From an uncultured Oscillospiraceae bacterium (GTDB taxonomy: Bacteria; Bacillota; Clostridia; Oscillospirales; Oscillospiraceae): a DNA stretch of 33,863 nucleotides. This document shows, piece by piece, positions 8,718 through 16,420 of the stretch. The translations under genes and the position numbers were made by a program. The stretch's first letter is position 1; every line of letters begins with the position of its first letter. The notes below the pieces were generated by a model, which had not been told where the DNA came from, did not search any database, and was given only the letters and a program-made list of their open reading frames with translations. The stretch is taken from assembly GCA_944385475.1 (NCBI GenBank), contig CALWXJ010000053.1, forward strand, positions 1 through 33,863. The letters run 5' to 3'.

Positions 8718-9770
8718 CTACGCCCCCTGGGCCCAGATACGCTCGTAATCGTAGTTTACCACAAACTGCCGCAAATCGTCCAGCACTTCCCGGTAGCTCT
8801 CCAGGTGCAGGCAATGCTCCCCCGTGGGCATGGACTGGGCCATGGCATAGGTCACCCGCCCCGCCACATGGAGGTGGTCGGCATAGTTGTCAAGATCGGT
8901 GATGGTATCATAGTCGTTCATGAAAAACTGCAGCTGCACATTGTCGTAGGCCAGGAGGGTCCGGGCCGTCTCCTCCAGCAGGGCCAGCATGGCCTCTGTC
9001 TGGCCGGTGCGCTGCATCTTGTCCCAAAAGAGGATGCTGTACGGGGAGATATAAAAGATAAACTCCGTGTCCGAATGTGCCTCCAGCCAGCCCTGCACCA
9101 CCGACAAATTGGCCCGGCAGTTCTCCAGCAGGGCGTCGGCGGGGGCCATGGGGCTCACCGTCTCCGGCCGCTCATAGCTCCCCAGGGCCAGCTCCCGGCT
9201 GAAAAAGACGTTGCCGTCCCACACGAAGGCGTCCTGGATGTTCTGGACCTCTCCGGCGTCCTTTTTCATCACCGTGTAGGCCGAGCGCATCAGAGCGTCC
9301 TTATTCAAAAGGTAGGCAATGTCATTGAAGGGATTGTGGTCATAGAGATACTCCGGCAGCTGACTGGGGGCCTCCGCCGGGTCCCGGGCCAGGAGGTTGG
9401 GATCCAGCCCGAAGATCACCCGCCGGACGTCCTGGCAGCTGTAGGCATAGTCCAGGGCCTGCCCAAACTCGGCAAAGCTGCCGTTGGGGAAGGTCACCTT
9501 CACCGTGGTGGTATCATAAAAGACGTCAAACCAGAAGGCGCGGTAATTGGCCGCCAGGGAAGAGCCCATGAACACCGTCTCGTATTCCTGGGTCCGCAGC
9601 AGCCCCGCCCCCTGGGCCCGCTGGTCAAACCACACCTCCCCCTCCGGGTCGGGGGCGTGGTAGTGGAAAAAGGGGTCCACCGCCGCCACAGCGGCGGCGC
9701 ACAGCATCCCCAGGCCGCACACCAGGGCCAGGGCCAGGGCGGCCCAGCGGCGGCAGGTCAATCGCCTCAT
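8718..9770 (-). CDS. Membrane-anchored SGNH/DltD-like protein paired with an MBOAT acyltransferase
   Basis: A 350-residue protein with one N-terminal membrane anchor (about residues 9-31) and an extracytoplasmic remainder. The block [11 protein letters not shown] places a candidate nucleophile serine at 70 or 71. [11 protein letters not shown] near the end supplies a D298-x-x-H301 pair, as in SGNH hydrolases. Proteins of this type (DltD, AlgJ/AlgX, PatB) work with a neighbouring MBOAT protein to move acyl, usually acetyl, groups onto cell-surface polymers. The ATG at 9770 has AAGGAGGT (9785-9778) 7 bases upstream; that site overlaps the stop of the MBOAT gene, so the two are tightly linked. 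The polymer and acyl group are not known; peptidoglycan or a teichoic/exopolysaccharide chain are candidates. Confidence 0.78.
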   Translation of the reverse strand: MRRLTCRRWAALALALVCGLGMLCAAAVAAVDPFFHYHAPDPEGEVWFDQRAQGAGLLRTQEYETVFMGSSLAANYRAFWFDVFYDTTTVKVTFPNGSFAEFGQALDYAYSCQDVRRVIFGLDPNLLARDPAEAPSQLPEYLYDHNPFNDIAYLLNKDALMRSAYTVMKKDAGEVQNIQDAFVWDGNVFFSRELALGSYERPETVSPMAPADALLENCRANLSVVQGWLEAHSDTEFIFYISPYSILFWDKMQRTGQTEAMLALLEETARTLLAYDNVQLQFFMNDYDTITDLDNYADHLHVAGRVTYAMAQSMPTGEHCLHLESYREVLDDLRQFVVNYDYERIWAQGA

Positions 9771-9783
9771 CCAGGCCACCTCC

Positions 9784-11190
9784 TTAAAATCCGGAATAGA
9801 TGAAGCTGCCCATGGCGCTGAGGGACAGCAGGCTCCACAGGGAGATCCCCACCCCCCAGAAAAGCCGCGCCGCCGTGGGGCGGAAGGACTTCAGCCGCTC
9901 CGAGGCGCTGCCCGGCAGCAAGCTCACCACCGCCCCCACAGCCACCACGGCCGCTGCGGCCAGAGGCGCCCCGGCGTCCTTCACCCCCGGCAGCAGCGCC
10001 CCCAGGGCGGTGACCTCCGCGTCCAGCACCCCGGAAAAGAGGGCCTCCCCCGGCAGGGCGGCGCCCCCCGCCACGGCGGAGCGGAGCATCGCCATGGCGC
10101 CGGAGAGGTCCGGCGCCCGGAAAAAGACCCAGGCCACCGTCAGGAAAACCGCCGTCATGGCCCAGCGCAGCGCCTTGGGCAGGCGCTGCCGCCCCGCTCC
10201 CCAGGCCCGCTCCACGATCTGGGCCAGGCCGTGGAGGGCCCCCCAGATCAAAAAGGTCCACCCCGCCCCGTGCCACAGCCCGCTGATGAGGAAGACCACG
10301 AGGATGTTGCGGTAGGTCCGGAGGGCACCCCGTCGGCTGCCCCCCAGGGGGAAGTACACACACTCCCTTAAAAACGCGGTGAGGGTGATGTGCCAGCGGC
10401 GCCAGAACTCCCCCACCGACAGCGCCCGGTAGGGGGCGCGGAAGTTGTCCGGCAGGGAGATGCCCAGAAGGGCCGCAAGGCCCGCGGCAATGTCACAGTA
10501 GCCGGAGAAGTCCAGATACAGCTGCAGGGCATAGGCCACCATCACCAGCCACGCCCCCGGCGCGGACAGGGCGGCGGGATCCGCCCAGCCGTTGTCCACC
10601 AGGATCCCCAGATTGTCCGCCAGCAGCACCTTTTTTCCAAGGCCCACCGCCACGGACCACAGCGCCGGGGCCGTCTGCCCCGCCCCGGGGGAGGGCCCCC
10701 GGCGCACCTGGGGGCAGAAGTCCCCGGGGCGCAGGATGGGGCCGGAGGTCACCGTGGGGAAAAAGAGGCTGCAGGCCCCCAGCTCCCCCGCCGTGGGGCG
10801 GCACAGCCCCCGGGCGGCGTCGTGGAGGCACCAGAGCTGCTGGAAGGTGAAAAAGCTCAGCCCCACCGGGGCCCAGGGGGCACTGAGGGCGCCGCCGGTG
10901 AAAAAGCCCAGGTATTTGAATCCCGCCAGCACGGCGATGTGGTAGCCGCACCCGGCCCACAGCCCCCAGGACCGGCCCCGGGCCAGGAGCTTCAGGCACC
11001 CCCAGGTGACAGCCATGCCCGCCGCCAGCACCAAAAGACCCAGGGGGCCCTGGGGGTTTGCCAGATAAAAAAGGGCCGACACCGCCGTCAGCACCCCAAG
11101 GCCCCGGGCCCCTCCCCGGCCCAGGGCAAAGCGGCACAGGGGCACCGCCGCCCCCAGGGCCACCCAGCTCCAAAGCGACTGCAGGTTCAT
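9784..11190 (-). CDS. MBOAT-family O-acyltransferase (AlgI/DltB/PatA-like)
   Basis: A 468-residue membrane protein with about ten hydrophobic segments. MBOAT proteins pass an acyl group across the membrane to an extracytoplasmic acceptor. Family features seen are FFTFQQLWCLHD, the ALQLYLDFSGYCDIAAGLA run, NFRAPYRALSVGEFWRRWHITLT and the catalytic region SGLWHGAGWTFLIWGALHG with the invariant His at residue 307 and a second His at 320. Length and motifs fit AlgI/PatA-type members. The ATG at 11190 overlaps the stop of the upstream XRE regulator (ATGA), implying translational coupling. The SGNH protein downstream is the expected partner. Codon use and base composition match the surroundings. 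Confidence 0.92.
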   Translation of the reverse strand: MNLQSLWSWVALGAAVPLCRFALGRGGARGLGVLTAVSALFYLANPQGPLGLLVLAAGMAVTWGCLKLLARGRSWGLWAGCGYHIAVLAGFKYLGFFTGGALSAPWAPVGLSFFTFQQLWCLHDAARGLCRPTAGELGACSLFFPTVTSGPILRPGDFCPQVRRGPSPGAGQTAPALWSVAVGLGKKVLLADNLGILVDNGWADPAALSAPGAWLVMVAYALQLYLDFSGYCDIAAGLAALLGISLPDNFRAPYRALSVGEFWRRWHITLTAFLRECVYFPLGGSRRGALRTYRNILVVFLISGLWHGAGWTFLIWGALHGLAQIVERAWGAGRQRLPKALRWAMTAVFLTVAWVFFRAPDLSGAMAMLRSAVAGGAALPGEALFSGVLDAEVTALGALLPGVKDAGAPLAAAAVVAVGAVVSLLPGSASERLKSFRPTAARLFWGVGISLWSLLSLSAMGSFIYSGF

Positions 11191-11876
11191 TTCGTCCGCT
11201 CCATCAGGGCGCTGAGGCGGGTGTCGGCGCTGCCCAGCACCTGGGTCAGGCTCTGGCAGCGGCCGGGATAGGCGGCGGAGAGGGCCTCCGTGGAGAGGTC
11301 GGGAAAGGCCTCCTTCTCCGCCTGCCGGCGGGCCAGGGCCCGTTCATAGACCGCCTCGGAGAGCTTCATGTCCGCATCACACACCCCCACGGCGCACGCC
11401 CCGGGGGAGAGGGAAAAGAGGCTCTCGTTCCCCCCGGCGGCTCGGTAGAGGTGGCGGTAGAGGCGGTAGACACAGCTGCCCAGGCAGTTGGCGGCAGCGT
11501 TGATGCCCTCCTTGTCCCCCACCTTGCCCAAAAGGGCGAACAGCACCCCCACCGCCCCGGAGAGGAGCTTGCTTTGCAGCGTGGCCAGGATGCTGCCCTG
11601 GAGGACGTTCCCCGGCTCCGCGGCGGAGAGGATCTCCTCCGCCGTCAGGGCGGCGCCCTCCCGGAACAGGGTGCGGCCCAGGATGAAGTCGGCGCTGACG
11701 TGGTAGTAGTCGCACGCCCGCACCACAAAGGCAAGGCCCGGTTCCCGGATGCCGTTTTCATAGTGGCTCAAAAGCGCCTGGGAGATCCCCAGGTCCGCCG
11801 CCGCCGTGCGCTGGGAGACCCCCCGCTCCTGCCGCAGCAGGGAAAGGGTCCGGGAAAATTCCGTTGTGGATGCCAT
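11187..11876 (-). CDS. XRE-family transcriptional regulator coupled to the MBOAT gene
   Basis: A 229-residue protein with an N-terminal Cro/CI-type helix-turn-helix (about residues 8-66), seen in SLLRQERGVSQRTAAADLGISQ followed by ALLSHYENGIREPG, split across helices 1 to 4. The C-terminal 160 residues are an all-helical region I do not recognise; they include two cysteines and could sense a signal or allow oligomerisation. The ATG at 11876 has GGGAG 6 bases upstream. The stop overlaps the MBOAT start by 4 bases. A perfect 16-bp inverted repeat lies directly upstream over the likely promoter, so autoregulation of the whole three-gene unit is the simplest model. The function of the C-terminal part is unknown. 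Confidence 0.85.
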   Translation of the reverse strand: MASTTEFSRTLSLLRQERGVSQRTAAADLGISQALLSHYENGIREPGLAFVVRACDYYHVSADFILGRTLFREGAALTAEEILSAAEPGNVLQGSILATLQSKLLSGAVGVLFALLGKVGDKEGINAAANCLGSCVYRLYRHLYRAAGGNESLFSLSPGACAVGVCDADMKLSEAVYERALARRQAEKEAFPDLSTEALSAAYPGRCQSLTQVLGSADTRLSALMERTK

Positions 11877-11907
11877 TGCTATCTCCCTCTTTCTCACACA
11901 AATAAAT

Positions 11908-11944
11908 ACACGCCGTATAGTTTAACAGAAACTATACGGCGTGT
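11908..11944. promoter_or_regulatory. Perfect 16-bp inverted repeat: candidate operator/promoter of the XRE-MBOAT-SGNH unit
   Basis: ACACGCCGTATAGTTT (11908-11923) and its exact reverse complement (11929-11944) are separated by AACAG. Read on the minus strand, a TTTACA -35-like box and a TAAACT -10-like box, 17 bp apart, fall within the two arms. A protein bound here would block RNA polymerase. The repeat starts 31 bases upstream of the XRE start codon. No T tract follows, so it is unlikely to be a terminator. Confidence 0.75.
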
Positions 11945-11979
11945 AAAGAGGATTTCCGGGTTTTTTCCCCGGGGCGGGG

Positions 11980-12861
11980 TCAAAACAGCCCCACCTGGCC
12001 CATGAGGTCATCTCCCCCGATGGTGCGCAGCTGCTGGGCGTTTTCCTCCACCAGGCGGTCGGTGACGGCCATCTTCCGGATGATGTCCTTTACCGTAAGA
12101 TCCAGGGCGGTACCCGGGGAGTAGTCCGCGGGGAAGATAAAATCCACCCGCCCCCTGGCCAGCAGCTCCTCCACCCCGGGGCGGTTCGCCGCCTGGTACA
12201 CGGCGATGGCCTGGCCGCCGTAGGAGCGCATCATCTTCATGCAGGGCACGTCGGAAAGGCCGTCCCCCACATAGATCATGTTGGTGAAGGGCACCCGCTT
12301 GGAGTCATCGGGCATGGAGTCGTTGAGGGTCTTGTCGTCGGAGACGTCCAGCACCCCTTTGTTGATGCGGTAGACGAACTGGGTCTTGGCGGTAAAATTC
12401 ACCGCCAGCTTGGGCCACACCGGGGCCCCCGTGGAGTCGTAGTAGAACTCGCTGGCGTAGATCTCCTTGAATTCGCCGCTGATGCCGCAGCCCTCGATGA
12501 TCTCCCGCAGGCCTGAGGAGATGATGTAATGCTCCACCTGGACCCCCTGCTGGGCGCCGAAGGCGTTGATGCGGCCAAACCACGTCTCCACCCCGGGAAA
12601 GAGGACGATCCCCCGCCCCTTTTCCACCAGGTCCGCCCGGGTGAAGGGCATGTTTTTCCGCTCCGCCTCCCGGAGCATGGTGTACATTTAGGCCAGGATG
12701 CCGTCCATCCGGTGGCGGCGGCCGAAGTCATTGGCCTCCGCCCAGAACTCCCCGGGGGTCATCCCCAGGGAGGGGATGAAGGCGTAGTTTTGCATGTCCG
12801 TGGTGCAAAGGGTCTTGTCAAAGTCGTACAAAAAGGCGATGATGGGCGTCTGCCCCGGCAT
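11980..12861 (-). pseudogene. HAD-family phosphatase gene interrupted by an in-frame TAA
   Basis: Two adjacent open stretches in the same frame form one HAD (haloacid dehalogenase) hydrolase of 293 residues, split by a single TAA at 12690-12688. The N-terminal part has motif I as YDFDKTLCTTDMQNYAF; the C-terminal part has motif IV as YVGDGLSDVPCMKMM. Across the break the sequence reads GILA-stop-MYTML. In relatives I recall, this site is a tyrosine (ILAYMYTM), so one base change from TAT or TAC would explain it. The start ATG at 12861 has GGGGGAGG 6 bases upstream. An ATG directly follows the stop, so a C-terminal fragment could be made, but it would lack the catalytic aspartates of motif I. 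The break is a substitution, not an indel. The substrate is unknown. Confidence 0.8.
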
Positions 12862-12880
12862 GGCGAGCCTCCCCCTTTCC

Positions 12881-12912
12881 AAAAAAAAGCGGCTCTTATG
12901 AGCCGCTTTTTT
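12881..12912 (-). terminator. Terminator of the miaB-to-divIVA operon
   Basis: The stem GAGCCGC/GCGGCTC with an ATAA loop (minus strand) is extended by six A/T pairs and ends in a run of eight T on the minus strand (12888-12881). It lies 7 bases after the divIVA stop. Confidence 0.92.
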
Positions 12913-12919
12913 GATGGTT

Positions 12920-13603
12920 TCAATCTTCCCGGCTGTAATTGCGGCCGAATTTCAAGTCGTCCAGGTTCAGCCGGCGGGTGGCGTCCGGGTCCCGCTGGAA
13001 GGGGTCCTCCAGGGGCTCTTCCTGGGAAGCGGGCTCCTCCGTCTGCTCCTGCGGGGCCTCCTCCTGGACTTCGTCACTGCGGGCAAAGGCGGAGAGCACC
13101 GTCTCCTCGATCTCGCTGACGGGACTTTCCTCCTCCGGGGCGGGCAGGTCCACCGGCAGCTGGGGCAGCTGCTCCAAAGACTCCAGCTCCTTCTGGCACA
13201 CGGAGCGGCACTGGGCGATGAACTCCGCCAGGGCGATCTGCCCCTGGGTCATCCGGGCCTGGGTCTCGTCGATCTCCTTTTGCAGCTGGGCGATGCGCTC
13301 TTTGGCGTTGGCCTCCGCCTCCTCCAGAAGACTCTGCCGCTTGCTCTCCGCCTCGTGGACGATGGAGTCCGCCATCTTCTGGGCGGCCAGAAGGGTGGCC
13401 CGCATGGAGTCCTCCGTGGCCCGGTAGTCCTCCACCTTCTCCACCAGGACCTTCATCTTGGCCTTCAGGGCGGCGTTTTCCTTGTAGAGGGCCGTATAGT
13501 CGTCCGTGACCTCATCCAAAAACTCATCCACCATGGCCATATTGTAGCCGCCCACCATGGACTTGGCAAAGGCGTGTGTGGAGACTTCCTGCGGTGTCAG
13601 CAT
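12920..13603 (-). CDS. divIVA: DivIVA-family cell-division/polarity protein
   Basis: A cytoplasmic coiled-coil scaffold that binds curved membrane at septa and poles. The 227-residue protein starts MLTPQEVSTHAFAKSMVGGYN, which fits the DivIVA N-terminal lipid-binding domain with the usual tract YNMAMVDEFLDEV. Residues about 30-150 are a long heptad-like coiled coil, and the last 70 residues are acidic and low-complexity, as is common. The ATG at 13603 has a GAGGG site 5 bases upstream. It is the last gene of the operon, 18 bases after sepF, matching the conserved sepF-divIVA order of Firmicutes. Confidence 0.93.
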   Translation of the reverse strand: MLTPQEVSTHAFAKSMVGGYNMAMVDEFLDEVTDDYTALYKENAALKAKMKVLVEKVEDYRATEDSMRATLLAAQKMADSIVHEAESKRQSLLEEAEANAKERIAQLQKEIDETQARMTQGQIALAEFIAQCRSVCQKELESLEQLPQLPVDLPAPEEESPVSEIEETVLSAFARSDEVQEEAPQEQTEEPASQEEPLEDPFQRDPDATRRLNLDDLKFGRNYSRED

Positions 13604-13621
13604 AGCGTCCCTCTCCCTCCC

Positions 13622-14056
13622 TTAAAAATACAGGCCGTTGTTTTCCAGCTCGTCAATGAGGTCCCCCTCGATATCCACGTGATAGGGGGTGATGATGTAA
13701 GTGTTGGCGGCCACCCGCTTGATCTTGCCCTCCCCGGCATAGGCCACGCCGGAGAGAAAGTCGATCAGGCGCCGGGCCACGTCCTTGTTGGTGGACTCCA
13801 GGTTCAAAACCACCGTGCGCTTGTCCTTGAGATGGTCTGCGATCTCCGAGGCGTTTTCAAACCGCTCCGGCTTCACCAGCACCACCTTCAGCTGGGTGGT
13901 GGCGTGGATGTTCACCACTTTGCCCCGCCGGTCCTCGGCCTTGCCGCGGCGCTCTTCAAAGGAGTCCCGCCGGGGCTCCTCCTCAAAGTCCTCAAACTCC
14001 TCGTCCTCATCCTCATAGGGATGGGCCAGCTTCTTCAGTTCATCCAAGATGCTCAT
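13622..14056 (-). CDS. sepF: Cell-division protein SepF
   Basis: Anchors FtsZ to the membrane and shapes the septum. The 144-residue protein begins with a short amphipathic membrane-targeting helix (MSILDELKKLAHPY), followed by an acidic and arginine-rich linker to about residue 45. The globular SepF core carries VVLVKPERFENASEIADHL, KRTVVLNLEST, and DFLSGVAYAGEGKIKRVA, all family signatures. The ATG at 14056 has AGGAGG 7 bases upstream. It lies 29 bases after yggS and 18 before divIVA. Confidence 0.96.
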   Translation of the reverse strand: MSILDELKKLAHPYEDEDEEFEDFEEEPRRDSFEERRGKAEDRRGKVVNIHATTQLKVVLVKPERFENASEIADHLKDKRTVVLNLESTNKDVARRLIDFLSGVAYAGEGKIKRVAANTYIITPYHVDIEGDLIDELENNGLYF

Positions 14057-14085
14057 GGCTCTACCTCCTGTGGGGGCAAAGCCCC

Positions 14086-14781
14086 TCAGACGTTATAATG
14101 CCGGGCGCCGAAAATGGCGGTGCCCACCCGGACCATGGTGGCGCCGCAGCGGACGGCGTCTTCATAATCCCCGCTCATGCCCATGGAAAGGCAGGTTAAC
14201 TCATTATGGAACAATTTTGCGTTAATGTCAACATAAAGTGCCTGAACTTCCCGAAAATACCGCATATTGGTATCCCGATCGCTGTCAGCGGGGGGGATGG
14301 TCATCAGACCCCGGACGCGGACGTGGGGGCAGGCCAGGGCGGCCTGGGCCCCGGCAAAAACGTCCTCCGGGAAAAAGCCGCTTTTGGCCTCTTCCCTGCC
14401 CACGTTGACCTCCAGCAGGATATCCTGCCGGAGATCCATCCGGGCGGCGGTCTTTTCGATCTCCTCCAGCAGCTCCAGCGAGCCCACGGACTGGATCAGG
14501 GCCACCTTTCCCACCACTTTGTTCACCTTGTTGCGCTGGAGGTGGCCGATGAAGTGCAGCGGCGCCCCCTCATAGGCGTTTTCCGCCAGCTTCTCCGTCA
14601 TCTCCTGCACCCGGTTTTCTCCCAGGGCGTCGATGCCATCGGCGATGGCCTCCCGGCAGGCGGCGGCGTCATTCATCTTGCTGGCGCCCACCAGGGTGAT
14701 CTCCTCCGGGCGGCGGCCGGCGGCCACAGCCGCGGCGGCAATGTTGGAACGGACCTGTTGGATGTTTTCTTTGATTGACAT
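14086..14781 (-). CDS. yggS: YggS/PLPBP-family pyridoxal phosphate homeostasis protein
   Basis: A single-domain TIM-barrel protein that binds pyridoxal 5'-phosphate and keeps vitamin B6 and amino-acid pools in balance. The 231-residue length is normal. The PLP lysine is K35 in ITLVGASKMN; other signatures are ALGENRVQEM, HFIGHLQRNKVNKVV and LSMGMSGDYEDAVRCGAT near the end with the phosphate-binding MVRVGTAIFG. The start could be the ATG at 14781 (10 bases after an AAGGA site) or the in-frame ATG at 14787 (4 bases); spacing favours 14781. Its place beside sepF matches the conserved ylmE-sepF neighbourhood of Firmicutes. Confidence 0.94.
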   Translation of the reverse strand: MSIKENIQQVRSNIAAAAVAAGRRPEEITLVGASKMNDAAACREAIADGIDALGENRVQEMTEKLAENAYEGAPLHFIGHLQRNKVNKVVGKVALIQSVGSLELLEEIEKTAARMDLRQDILLEVNVGREEAKSGFFPEDVFAGAQAALACPHVRVRGLMTIPPADSDRDTNMRYFREVQALYVDINAKLFHNELTCLSMGMSGDYEDAVRCGATMVRVGTAIFGARHYNV

Positions 14782-14831
14782 AGCCATGCCTTCCTTTTTT
14801 TCTTTCTCTTGACGATTGTTTTTTTGATTCC

Positions 14832-16100
14832 CTACCCAATGACTTTGCCGTCATACAGGTCTTTGGCCGTAACAATGACTTCCTCCCCCGGCCGCAGGCG
14901 GTCCTTCTCCTCCTGGGCGGTGGAGCGCAGCAGCACGAAGTCCTCCCCGGAGTACACCACCTCCGCGGGCTTGAAGGTGGCCTCCGCCCCCAGGACGCAG
15001 TACACGCCGGTGGTCTGGACGGTGGTCTCCTCCTCTTGGGTGACGGTCTCCTCCACCACCCGCAGCGCCTCCTTGGGCACCCGGATGCCGGTGACGTCCC
15101 GGTAGACCACCCGGGCGCTTTGCTGGCGCAGCAGCGTCAGCTGGGTAAGGTAGGTGTCCCCCCGGAGGACCACCACGCACTGGCCGTTCTCCTCCGGGCC
15201 CACCTGGTCCACGGTGACCGCCAGATCCTCGTCCACGCCCTTGGAAAACCGCAACAGCAGGCTCTCCCCCTGCTGCTGCAGCTCCGCCTCCCGGTCCTCC
15301 AGCGCCTGGGCCTCCTCCACGTCCATCACCGCGGCGTAGTACCAGGTGTCCCCCAGGATCAGCTTGCCGGTGGAGGAGGTGACGGTGGTGTCGGCGGTGA
15401 CGGACCCCAGCTGGGAGGGGGTCATGTCCGTGAGGCTCTGGGGGGTGAGGACGGTCTCATAGCCGTCCACCACGGCGGAGTACACCCCCGCCTGGGACGC
15501 CCGCACCGTGCGCACGGACCCGGCGGACTGGCTTTTCAGGGCGGAGCGCTGGGCCTTGAGCTCCTGGATCTGGACGGTGAGGTCCTCGCCCCCGGAGTAG
15601 GTGTAGTCCCGCTTGAGCACCAGGGAGCGCAGGCTCTGTCCCTCCTCCTCCGCCCGGTCCAGCCGCCCCTGGGTCAGGTCCTGACGGTAGCGGAGGATGC
15701 TCTGGAGGATCTGGCTGTCCAATTTCAGCGAGGCCTCCACGCTCAAAAGGGACTCCTGGGCGTACTCCAGCTGCTCGATGCGGCCGTCCAGAAGCTCCAT
15801 CTCCGTCTGCCGGTCCAGGGAGGCCTGGTCGGAGTAGACGGCGGCCACCTGGCCCCCCTTGCTCACCCGCTCCCCCTCAGAGCGCAGGATCTGCAGCAGC
15901 CCGCCGGACTCATCCGGCAGCAGCGTCTCCTCCCGCACCACATACCCGGAAAGATCCATCCCCTCCTCCACCTCATAGGTGTAGGTGAGGGTGGTGGTGA
16001 GGGGGTCGCTGAAATACCGCAGCCCCTGGGTGCCGAAATACAGCACCACCAGCGCCGTCAGCAGAATCATCATGGCCTTTGTTCCGGGAGAGTTGTTCAT
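14832..16100 (-). CDS. HlyD-like membrane-anchored adaptor protein in the division cluster
   Basis: A 422-residue protein with one N-terminal membrane helix (about residues 9-27) and an extracytoplasmic remainder. It shows a HlyD/RND-adaptor layout: a beta/biotinyl-lipoyl-like stretch (GYVVREETLLPDESGG, then VSKGGQVAAVYSD), a helical hairpin (about 85-165), a return to the lipoyl half (VRASQAGVYSAVVDGYE) and a beta-barrel part. Such adaptors normally bridge to an outer membrane or an ABC exporter, but no exporter or outer-membrane gene is nearby. Related genes sit upstream of yggS-sepF in other clostridia, as I recall, suggesting an envelope or division role. The ATG at 16100 lies 38 bases after hfq. 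The function is not established. Confidence 0.72.
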   Translation of the reverse strand: MNNSPGTKAMMILLTALVVLYFGTQGLRYFSDPLTTTLTYTYEVEEGMDLSGYVVREETLLPDESGGLLQILRSEGERVSKGGQVAAVYSDQASLDRQTEMELLDGRIEQLEYAQESLLSVEASLKLDSQILQSILRYRQDLTQGRLDRAEEEGQSLRSLVLKRDYTYSGGEDLTVQIQELKAQRSALKSQSAGSVRTVRASQAGVYSAVVDGYETVLTPQSLTDMTPSQLGSVTADTTVTSSTGKLILGDTWYYAAVMDVEEAQALEDREAELQQQGESLLLRFSKGVDEDLAVTVDQVGPEENGQCVVVLRGDTYLTQLTLLRQQSARVVYRDVTGIRVPKEALRVVEETVTQEEETTVQTTGVYCVLGAEATFKPAEVVYSGEDFVLLRSTAQEEKDRLRPGEEVIVTAKDLYDGKVIG

Positions 16101-16138
16101 AGCCGCTCCTTCTCTGCCCCTCCCTCCCCGCCGGGCCG

Positions 16139-16369
16139 TTACTGCCCGCCGTCCTCCAGATCCACCGGACGGGCCGGGGCAATGGTGGAGATGGCGTGCT
16201 TGTAGATCACCTGCTGGCGGCCCTCGCTGTCCAATACCACCACGAAGGCGTCATATCCCGTGAGAACGCCCCGCATCTGAAAGCCGTTCATCAAAAACAG
16301 CGTCAGGGGCACTTTTTCCTGCCGGGCCCGCAGAAGGAAGAGGTCTTGTAAGTTCGCTTTTGTTTGCAT
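16139..16369 (-). CDS. hfq: RNA chaperone Hfq
   Basis: Sm-fold protein that forms hexameric rings and pairs small RNAs with mRNAs. The 76-residue product starts MQTKANLQDLFLLRARQEK, which keeps the NLQD part of the proximal RNA site. The Sm1 strand region reads VPLTLFLMNGFQMRGVLTGYD and is followed by the Sm2 signature YKHAIST. The ATG at 16369 has AGGAG 8 bases upstream. It lies 51 bases after miaA, the same miaA-hfq order as in many bacteria. The C-terminal tail is short, as is usual in Gram-positive Hfq. Confidence 0.96.
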   Translation of the reverse strand: MQTKANLQDLFLLRARQEKVPLTLFLMNGFQMRGVLTGYDAFVVVLDSEGRQQVIYKHAISTIAPARPVDLEDGGQ

Positions 16370-16420
16370 ATGCTTCGCTCCTCATCTCTTTTTCTGGATG
16401 GGGCGCGCCCCACCTCAGGC

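Noticed and set aside
12688-12690. Recoding of the in-frame stop in the HAD gene
   Set aside because: The codon is TAA, not TGA or TAG with a known recoding system; no selenocysteine-type hairpin is seen and the aligned residue is tyrosine.
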